DNA of 64,000 bases from Cryptomeria japonica (Eukaryota > Streptophyta > Pinopsida > Cupressales > Cupressaceae). Location of the stretch: contig NC_081407.1 of assembly GCF_030272615.1 (NCBI RefSeq), positions 149,235,744 through 149,299,743 of the forward strand, given 5' to 3'. How positions within the stretch are numbered: position 1 is the stretch's first letter; every line of letters starts with the position of its first letter. Position numbers and translations under genes: made by a program. Shown piece by piece: positions 57,188 to 64,000 of this stretch. Under the pieces are notes generated by a model. It saw nothing but the letters and a program-made list of their open reading frames with translations, had not been told where the DNA came from and made no database searches.

Positions 57188-59711
57188 TCAAGGTGGACCC
57201 ATGGGTGTGTAGCGTGATACAGATCGTGAGTGACTCCAAGAGGAACTCCTACGATCCCTATCCATAAGGATCGCACGATAGGTGGTAGCCTCGGTCTGAG
57301 CCGCTGCTAGATCTCGCCACGCCTGCTGGCGGTCCTCTGATAGGACTCTCTCTCTCTGCCGTGCCTGCTGGAGGTCCTCTGATAGGACTCTCTCTCTGCC
57401 GTGCCTGCTGGAGGTCCTCTGATAGGACTCTCTCTCTCTCTCCCTCCATATATCTACCTGTACTCGGAATGGGAAAAACAAATCCTCATGCCGACCCGCG
57501 TCCCTGTGAGGCCTATAGGCAATCTGTGAGGAACTGGGGATCTGTGCTATCATGGAAATATCCATCATTGCCTGCTGAATCAGGGAATGCCATTCCTGCA
57601 CATTAGCTGTGGTAGTAGAACAGATTTTTGTTAGTACCATTCTATATCATCAAAGCATTAATCAATCAATATAAACCTACTATACCTGGATCTCCCTCAC
57701 GCCAGTAGCGATCATGATATGGTAGCATCTGTGCCTGGGAACCGCTAGGCTCCCCTCGCTCGAATAATCTATCCATGATGGGTGTAGGCTGGACGGTACT
57801 AGGGATAGGTCTCCGTATCGCCTCATGTTCCCCCTGTTGGGGAATAAGAGGTGGATCCAGAGCTATGGTATCATCTCCTGAATGGTGGGGAGCTGCATCC
57901 GACTCCTCCTCATCATCTCTATCCTCCTCCTCGTCGTCCTCCTCGTCATCCTCATCCTCATCCTCATCTGCATCATCACCTGCATCCTCCTCATCCTCCT
58001 CTCTATCTGTATCCTCCTCCTCCTCCTCATCACTGGGCTGATCGCCTATAGGTGGATCAGGATCTCCCACCTCCTCATGACCCTCTCCCTCCTCTGGCTC
58101 CTCTGACCTAGATCCCTCATCTTTGTCTCGGTCTCCATGTCTCCATGGGCTTGGATAGCCTGTCGGATGATTTGGTGGAAAGATAGGACCTAGATATGAT
58201 CTCATAAACCATGAAACATATCTGTGCTGTGCTCCAGGCTCTGCAAAATAATCAGTGACTACATCCTGATCAGATCCCTCTAGGTCTTGTCGTCTCAATG
58301 TCATCTACCGTCGGTCTCGCTACTGCTCTAGGTCTGGGAAGGACCCGTGAGTGTCGAGTATAGATGGGCACATCGGCTGGAACACATTGCTCTAGTTTGA
58401 ACTGCCTCCATACTTGGTCAAAGTAGAAAGGGACTATGATATGTGCATATCGTCCTCGCAGTAGGCAGTTCCTCTGTAGACATGCTAACTGTCTCTCCAT
58501 ACCATCCCATCTGTGCATCCGTAGGTAAGGTCTCCACACTGTCACCTCGGCTGTTAGTCTGTCAAAAATCACTCTCCAATACAACAAATCTCCAAATCTG
58601 CACTCGCTGGTAAGTGGATAAGTGAACACCCTAGGTCGCTCACTCGCTGTACTCAGCGGAAAGCCGACGGGCCTGGTGCATGTGAAGTGCTCTAGAATCC
58701 ACACCTGCAGAAGTGTGCATGTCATCAAACTGCAACCCTGTCCGAATACGTACTCCTCAAGGTCGTGATAGAGATGTGCAAGCATACTCCGACCCCAAGC
58801 ATACACTCTCCTCTGTCTCTCCATCGCTCTGATACACCATGTGAGACCCCCATGCATGTGTGTCCCTCGCCCATTAGGGCAGATGGCTAATGCTATGATG
58901 GCTATCATAAGGCATCTCAGAAGTGGTACCTCCCCTATAGGATGTAAAAGCCAACTGACCATGATGCGACCTCTCGTCTCGCTTGGCATGACTCTCCCTA
59001 TGCAATACACCTGCTCTCTCTGATGATCCTCCGCTGACCGATCGATCGCATATGTAACTGTCGCTCCTCTGATAGGAAGATGAAGTATACGGTACACATC
59101 CTCGAGTGTGACCGTCAGCTCTCCTACTGGAAGGTGAAAAGTGCATGTGTCAGGATCCCATCGCTCCATCAAGGTCATCAACATCGCAGGATGAAATCGA
59201 ATGGCTGGCATGAGAATCACATACCACAATCCCACAATCGATAGTGTGTCTCTCTCTGACTGAGTCAGCCGCGGAATCTGATCTCGCAAAGTGCAAAGAA
59301 TATGTCCCGCTGTATGCTCTCTCATGTACGGGAGACCCTGCAACACAAAAACATGACCGTAATCAGTACTCGATCATCAAAATCGCAAATGCAAACTATC
59401 GCACATTGTATGCTAGCCTTGTAACCCCTCGCTAGGCCCTGATTGGGGACCATGGCGCCCTGTCAGGGACCATGGCGCCCTGTCAGGGACCACGGCGCCC
59501 TGAGGGGACCATGGTGCCCTGTTAGGGACCATGGTGCCCTGAAGGGACCATTGCGCCCCTGTCAGGGACCATGGCGCCCTGGGGGGACCAGGGCGCCCCA
59601 TAGGGACCATGGCGCCCTGAGTGGGCCCCGGTCAGCCTTCAAGGCCCACATATGATCACAAAAAGGTCAAACATGCGAAAAATCAAAAGTCAAATGTTTA
59701 GTCAACTCACC
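57188..59711 (-). CDS. antisense plant mobile domain (PMD) gene carried by gypsy-F
   Basis: Minus-strand exons: a core exon from 59,337 to about 58,270, a middle exon (58,304 to 57,686) and a last exon (57,606 to a TGA at 57,188). The core exon has the PMD signature CTFHLPVGELTVTLEDVYRI then LHLPIRG (about 59,150-59,070), plus conserved Trp-rich stretches. The middle exon is a strongly acidic Glu/Asp tract (near 57,910-58,050). An intron of 79 bp (57,685 to 57,607) has CCAG/GTATAGT and TACTACCACAG/CT and keeps frame. A 5' exon is suggested by donor GACGAG/GTGAGTTG at 59,711/59,710 and acceptor TTGTGTTGCAG at 59,338. Overlapping frames at 58,304-58,270 imply an additional short intron or a frameshift. 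PMD proteins (MAIN/MAIL type) occur in plants, some linked to transposons. Confidence 0.8.
57330..57455. repeat. about 50-bp tandem repeats in the last PMD exon
   Basis: GTCCTCTGATAGGACTCTC recurs near 57,331, 57,373 and 57,412, between copies of TGCC(A/G)TGCCTGCTGGAGG. On the minus strand they encode repeats like RERVLSEDLQQARQ. The repeat is coding if the exon assignment is right. Confidence 0.85.
59338..59710 (-). other. putative first intron of the PMD gene
   Basis: 373 bp from donor AG/GTGAGTTG (59,710) to acceptor TTTTTGTGTTGCAG/GG (59,338). Both sites match plant consensus well. It contains the whole minisatellite at 59,446-59,622. The ATG-started frame of the preceding exon (MMTGASHEDRDP from about 59,783) does not join in frame; another frame of that exon does, without an ATG. 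So the exon/intron is likely, the start is not settled. Confidence 0.5.
59446..59622. repeat. GGCGCC minisatellite, nine units of about 20 bp
   Basis: Units GGGACCATGGCGCCCTGTCA, repeated with changes (CATGGTGCC, CATTGCGCC, CAGGGCGCC) nine times. The same GGGACC-N-TGGCGCCC core occurs once at 49,438-49,453 and a GGCGCC core in the LTR minisatellite, though these are distant arrays in the element. CpG-decayed GGTGCC forms are present. Confidence 0.9.
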
Positions 59712-59844
59712 TCGTCCAGTGGCTTGTCGTCGATCACGGCCTGGTGCAGGATCTCGATCCTCGTGGGACGCTCCGGTCATCATGAAGGCATGATGATGGC
59801 TATGTGGGCTCCACTACACTGAATAGTATTTTGAAATCAACAAA

Positions 59845-59880
59845 GTGACGAATACAAGTGTCACTTTCGAAGTATATACT
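59845..59880 (-). promoter_or_regulatory. possible promoter of the antisense PMD gene
   Basis: On the minus strand a TATA-like AGTATATACT (59,880-59,871) lies about 95 bp upstream of the ATG near 59,783. Next comes an inverted repeat AAAGTGAC ... GTCACTTT (about 59,866-59,841). Position fits a promoter for a gene opposed to the element's own transcript, but the evidence is only sequence resemblance. Confidence 0.35.
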
Positions 59881-60374
59881 CTCGTTTGTTTATTCTTACT
59901 TTTTGAAACCCTAATTTTCCTCTACCATTCATTTTATCATAACTTGGGTTTGGGAGATGCGATTTTCGAGCCGTTTGTTGCATTGGAATCGTATTTTCCT
60001 TCCCCTACTCTCGGGATGTTCCAAAAAGTGCTCTGATGAAGCCTATTTAGTGAACACCCCTCATCAATACTACCTTACACAATTTGTTGCAAGTAAACAT
60101 GCTACCCTGTTTCACCTCCCTAATAAGAAAGTCAAAACAGGGGGGGGCATATAGCTACTCACATATTTCATCACTTTCCCTAGTAAGCATTAGGTGATTT
60201 TGTGATCTAACGTGTGTTTTGTAGGGTGCGGTTCCTAACTGTGTACTGCAGATACCACTGGGGGCTTCGTCCGACAACTTATGGATATATCCTTTTTCAA
60301 ATAATGTTTACTTTTCTGTACTTTAGCTTGCATATGCACGTAGTACTCATATGACCGCTAAAGTGGGGCCTAAA
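59881..60374 (+). other. gypsy-F 3' region and polypurine tract
   Basis: No ORF of note. A G-run (GGGGGGG, 60,140) lies in the middle. The polypurine tract next to the 3' LTR is about 60,360-60,370 (AAAGTGGGGCC before TAAA and TGTAGC). No gene is seen. Confidence 0.55.
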
Positions 60375-62034
60375 TGTAGCATCGTAAATTGTACGCACTC
60401 GCTAGGGTGGTACAATTTCACACCTAGTTTAGCACCCGCCTTAGTGCATTTTACATTCTGCATTGCATTTCTCCTTTAGCACTTAATTAATCAAATTAAT
60501 TAGGTCTAAGGTCCTATTTCATCATTCTCTACATCATAAAGTTGGGCCCTTTCACTAAAGCGCGCCCTTCGCATTTTATTCCTCCAATACATCACTCAAT
60601 CAAAAACCCTAATTAAGTCCTATTTCGAACTTGGGGGCTTGATTTCGGGGTCAAAACATCTCGAAATCACCTGTAACTTCGGGATTCTCTCTAAAATCAT
60701 CATATCCGACGGCCCTGAAAATTTGGTGAAAAGTTGTCGGGACCGTGGCGCCCAAAGTGCACATGGTCCCGGACATTTTTTCTGAAATTTTAGGAGCACG
60801 GTCCAATCATAAAATAAAGCTTAACCCCAAGAAATTGGCGGGATATTCAATCTCTAGGTCGGCCAAAAGATGAATTTACGATCTAGGGTTTCCTACATAA
60901 GAGCTCTCTTTCTTCATTTGAAGGGATCCGATTTTTTTTTTCAGGAACTTCATATGCAGCGAAAGAGCAGATCTTGGAAGACTTCAACAACATTCAACAT
61001 CATTCTATCAAGCATCTATCAAATTCATTCATCCACTTAGGGCTTGGAAGACATTGAAGAACAATAGGAGATTACCGACTGAAGATTGGCTTGTACTCCT
61101 CCCTTGAGGGTTGGGTATGATTTCATGTTGTTTTCATGTCTTTGCATAAGCTTCAATACATCATTTATTCATGCTTTAGATCACATTGCATCTTGATTTA
61201 GAACATTTACATTATCATTTGCAAGCAATTAGGGTTTACTTTCTAGGTTGCTCTAGTTTGCTTTCTTTCATTTTAGGACCTTGCACACACACTAGGTCTG
61301 CACACACAATACATTCTAGAAAACAACTTGGCTATTCGTGGAGGTGGAAATCACCAAAGTGGGGGTTTGACTAAGGCAAAACCCTATATAACCACCCATA
61401 CACCCTTTTTCAGATATCATTGCAGGTTTCGGGATTCGGACGACGCCACGGGATATAGATCCGGAGAGAGAAGGTCGAGACAGCACTCTGTGTCAAGTTG
61501 CAGAGCAGAAGACTAGGCCAGGGGCGCTGGGTGCCCTGGTCCTGCTAGGACAGGGGCACTGGGTGCCCTGGTCCCTGGGACAGAGGCGCTGGGCACCCTG
61601 GTCCTCCGGACAGACAGCTTACAGACAGCTTCCCGATAGTGTTTCAGAGTGCAGAACAACAATTTCCGGTGCAGTTTTCAGGACAGTGGTGCCCGCGCTC
61701 CAGTCCCGAACATTTTCAGTCCGATTTTGACTCTGGGTACACATCTGCATTCTTATTTCATCCTTGTATTTACAGCTGTTCATTGTTTAATCTCAATTCT
61801 GCAATCTTGTTATTAGTTCATACTTGCATTTTGGGATTAGGGTTTGAATTTGTATCATTTTAGCTTTCAATTTCAACAAGGGAATAGAAATCCTAATAGA
61901 TATCCCGTGGCTCTCTCTTTCACCAAAAGAAGTAGCCAATTGTGCGATATCTCTAGGCTCTTTCGTATTCCGTAATGTGTGTCAAAAGGTAGGATTAGGG
62001 CATGTTAACCTAGTCTCGCTTTTTCCCCTACACA
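60375..62034 (+). repeat. 3' LTR of gypsy-F (1,660 bp)
   Basis: TGTAGCATCGTAAATTG ... CCCCTACACA. It matches the 5' LTR throughout, with changes mostly at CpG positions and a three-unit minisatellite (61,519-61,610) where the 5' LTR has four. It is followed directly by AAAGC and gypsy-E pol sequence. Three short ORFs here are shared with the 5' LTR and are judged chance. Confidence 0.9.
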
Positions 62035-62039
62035 AAAGC
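62035..62039. other. right target-site copy of gypsy-F
   Basis: AAAGC, the partner of AAAGT at 49,067-49,071. The bases after it continue the second RNase H of gypsy-E in frame (KAANAMATI). Confidence 0.8.
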
Positions 62040-63444
62040 AGCCAATGCAATGGCTACTATCACTTCACTACTACAAATTTCAGAGCAATAGAGTCGTTAT
62101 GAGTTCCTGGTAGAGCAACTATTCTCCCCCGCCTATGACCACTCTGAATCCCAAGTTATCTATGCCTTGACTGGTTCGGATTCTCCGTTATATGGACCAA
62201 TATATGACTATCTCAAGCACAATATCTTACCAATTGACCAATCTCGTAACCAAAAACGTAACTTTATCCGACAAGCTGCCCGTTATACCCTTACCACTGA
62301 TACCTTATATCGTCGAGGTCTAGATGGTACTCTTCTTCATTGCCTTGATCGTAATGATTTCGATTATGCTTTACACGAGCTTCATGAAGGTATTTGTGGC
62401 ACACATTCAAGTGGTACTACTCTTGCTAAAAAGCTTCTACGAATGGGATATTACTGGCCTACAATGGAGAAAGACTCATATCATTTCGCCAAGAAATGTC
62501 CTAAATGCCAGATCCATGGCAATCTGATACATGCACCAACACAGGAACTACAACCATTTACAACATCCTGGCCCTTTTGTCAATGGGGACTAGATTTAGT
62601 TGGCAAAATTCATCCTTCATCTTCAAATGGACACAAGTTCATTATAATTGCAACAGAATACTTTACTAAATGGATCGAAGCAATTCCCATGACCACAGTA
62701 ACTGGGAAACAAATTGCCTCTTTTATCCTAAATTATCTGATCTGCAGATATGGTATTCCAAGTTCAATCATCATAGATAATGGATGACCTTTCAAAAACC
62801 AAGATGTACAAGAACTATGTGAAAAATTCAAAATCCAACATTGGTTTTCTACACCATACTACCCACAGGGCAATGGTCAAGCAGAAGCATCTAATAAAAC
62901 AATCCTGAAAATCCTCAAGAAAACAGTGAATGATGCAGGCAAAGATTGGCATGTACAACTCAATCTAGCACTTTGGGCATACAGGACCAGCATCCGCACA
63001 CCTACAGGAGCAACACCATACTCATTGGTATATGGATCACAGGCCATACTACACCTAGAAGTAGAAATCCTATCTCTTAGAGTCTCTTTGAAAGGTTTAA
63101 TCCCAGATGAAGAGTATCACATTAACCGACTGCAAGAACTTGAACTATTAGATGAAAGATGCCAACATGCTTACGCCCATCTCAAAGCATATCAGCAACA
63201 CATGTGCAAAAGCTACAATCACAAGGTCATTCCCCGAAACTTCAAAGTTGGTGACCTCGTCCTCAAAGAAAACCCAAGAAATCAGCAAGATTGAGAAAAG
63301 AAAGGGAAATTTGAACCTAACTGGTTGGGTCCCTATGTCATCATATCAGCCTATGGATCAGGTGCCTATCAGCTTACAACTTCAAAAGGAGATGTACTCG
63401 ATGACCCAACCAACAACATCCATCTGAAGAAGTACTATACTTAA
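62040..63444 (+). pseudogene. gypsy-E integrase, continued after gypsy-F
   Basis: It starts with the tail of the second RNase H (AANAMATI), then a linker, then the integrase: LHELHEGICGTHSS and CPKCQIH zinc-binding residues, core WGLDLVGK, IIIDNG, GQAEASNK (catalytic D, D, E), and a C-terminal NWLGPYVIISAYGSGAY ending TAA at 63,442-63,444. Stops at 62,090, 62,784 (TGA after DNG) and 63,292 break it. The two halves of gypsy-E pol are in the right frame relation: gypsy-F plus one target copy is 12,968 bp, which shifts the frame by two, as observed (frame 2 left, frame 1 right). Confidence 0.85.
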
Positions 63445-64000
63445 GCAGCCTAGTGCACGGAAAAAGCCAAGAAAAAAAAAAAGCCAAAAGCCAAAAGCCA
63501 AAAAAAATAAAAAATCCAAAAAAAGCAAAAACAAAGTACAATAAAAACAAATGGTGAAAACCTGGTAAACAGGCGCTCTTGTGAAAGAACGGCTCCTCTA
63601 CCTATCTCCATGCCATTTTATCCATACAAACATTATCAGCCATCGCCTGACACAACATATATTCATTCTAGACATACTTAGCATAGTCACTATCCTGATT
63701 TATCCATCTATATCTATCCTCTAACCACATTCCACCATGGCTTGGAAATCACTGTACATAATCATATCAAGGGGCACACTCAACTAGGGGCATTGACTTG
63801 TTCAAAAACTTGCAAACATTCAAGACATCACAACTATTGCAAAACTCAGAAGCATGACATCCAACAACCAAAACTACACTTCATCGCAAAAACACAACAA
63901 CACAATTCCCAAAAATACCAAGGATGGATGATTTTCTGAAGTACTAAATGTTGCATTATCACATAAAAATCTTAACTATTTTTGCATTTTGAACTTTTTA
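63445..64000 (+). other. gypsy-E 3' untranslated region
   Basis: A-rich start with repeats of AAAAGCC (63,476-63,500) and AAAAAGCAAAAAC-like words; then about 450 bp without recognisable coding. The 65-codon ORF at 63,742-63,939 shows no family. The 3' LTR should lie right of 64,000. Confidence 0.5.

Larger units (their letters stand above)
49072..62034 (+). mobile_element. gypsy-F: complete Tat-like gypsy element with antisense PMD cargo
   Basis: It has two LTRs (49,072-50,763 and 60,375-62,034), primer site, a short gag-like N-terminal ORF, protease, G-patch, RT, RNase H, second RNase H, and integrase to 56,518, followed by 3.9 kb with a minus-strand PMD gene, then a polypurine tract. The LTRs differ at about 14 positions in their first 350 bp, mostly transitions at CpG, and by one minisatellite unit. 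It is 12,963 bp long. It inserted in the second RNase H-integrase linker of gypsy-E. Confidence 0.9.
38153..64000 (+). mobile_element. gypsy-E: Tat-like Ty3/gypsy element interrupted by gypsy-F
   Basis: In plus orientation it has a 5' LTR (38,153-39,630), primer site (39,635), a 3.4-kb leader, an extra ORF, gag-protease, RT, RNase H, a second RNase H, and integrase, interrupted at 49,072-62,034 by gypsy-F. Its 3' LTR is beyond the window. The left target copy would be CCAAC (38,148-38,152), so the same five bases should follow the 3' LTR off the right edge. Coding regions carry many stops, most of them TGA where relatives have CGA or TGG. Confidence 0.85.

Noticed and set aside
57775-58106. 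Plus-strand ORFs with long serine, proline or leucine runs
   Set aside because: These are antisense shadows of the Glu/Asp-rich tract of the PMD gene; low complexity gives open frames on both strands.
58270-58380. An intron joining the PMD core exon to the acidic exon
   Set aside because: The TTATTTTGCAG acceptor near 58,240 does not keep frame with good donors upstream; the alternatives would be about 43-57 bp, too short to be convincing. A frameshift is equally possible.
59413-59655. Small ORFs on both strands over the GGCGCC minisatellite
   Set aside because: They are translations of a tandem repeat with a short open period, within a putative intron.
38153-64000. Endogenous plant pararetrovirus instead of a gypsy element
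   Set aside because: Integrase, LTRs, primer site and target duplication (for gypsy-F) are present, which pararetroviruses lack.

Overview
This window looks like intergenic DNA from a large, repeat-rich seed-plant genome. A gymnosperm is plausible but not proven. I see no host gene, rRNA or tRNA. Almost everything is LTR retrotransposon sequence, nested, truncated and decayed, plus one LINE fragment. The plant assignment rests on Ty3/gypsy pol with a second RNase H of the plant Tat-type kind, Ty1/copia elements primed by initiator tRNA-Met, and a plant mobile domain (PMD) gene. Names such as gypsy-I or copia-B are local labels only.

Layout. 1-13,530: gypsy-I on the minus strand, with integrase, RNase H, RT, a second RNase H, protease, gag, primer site at 8,381-8,400, and a very long 5' LTR that seems to carry an unrecognised ORF of about 1,190 codons. 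13,531-17,608: copia-A (minus), cut in its integrase and fused to a 3' LTR remnant of copia-B (17,609-22,973, minus), which has lost its RT core. 22,974-24,990: plus-strand LINE 3' half. 26,296-28,650: copia-D pol relic. 28,657-29,687: truncated gypsy LTR (H). 29,688-31,955: 3' end of copia-C, continuing into an 853-bp tandem array whose last unit has an inverted half (31,856-34,450). 35,098-36,198: solo copia LTR with a perfect AAAGG target duplication. 36,840-38,152: copia-G 3' end. 38,153 to beyond 64,000: gypsy-E (plus), interrupted by the complete gypsy-F (49,072-62,034).

Gypsy-E has a 3.4-kb leader filled with dispersed AGCGC-core repeats, an upstream ORF, gag-protease with a G-patch, and RT-RNase H-second RNase H; integrase resumes after gypsy-F. 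Removing gypsy-F plus one 5-bp target copy restores the reading frame by arithmetic. Gypsy-F has LTRs of 1,692 and 1,660 bp, no recognisable gag domain, and a protease-G-patch-RT-RNase H-second RNase H-integrase frame. Between integrase and the 3' LTR it carries an antisense, intron-containing PMD gene (57,188-59,711) with its own TATA-like box.

The most unusual items are the antisense spliced PMD cargo in gypsy-F, the ORF apparently inside the giant LTR of gypsy-I, the second RNase H placed upstream of RT in gypsy-I, the AGCGC repeat field of gypsy-E, and the 853-bp array with an inverted end. Most premature stops fit C-to-T changes, as expected of silenced, methylated repeats.
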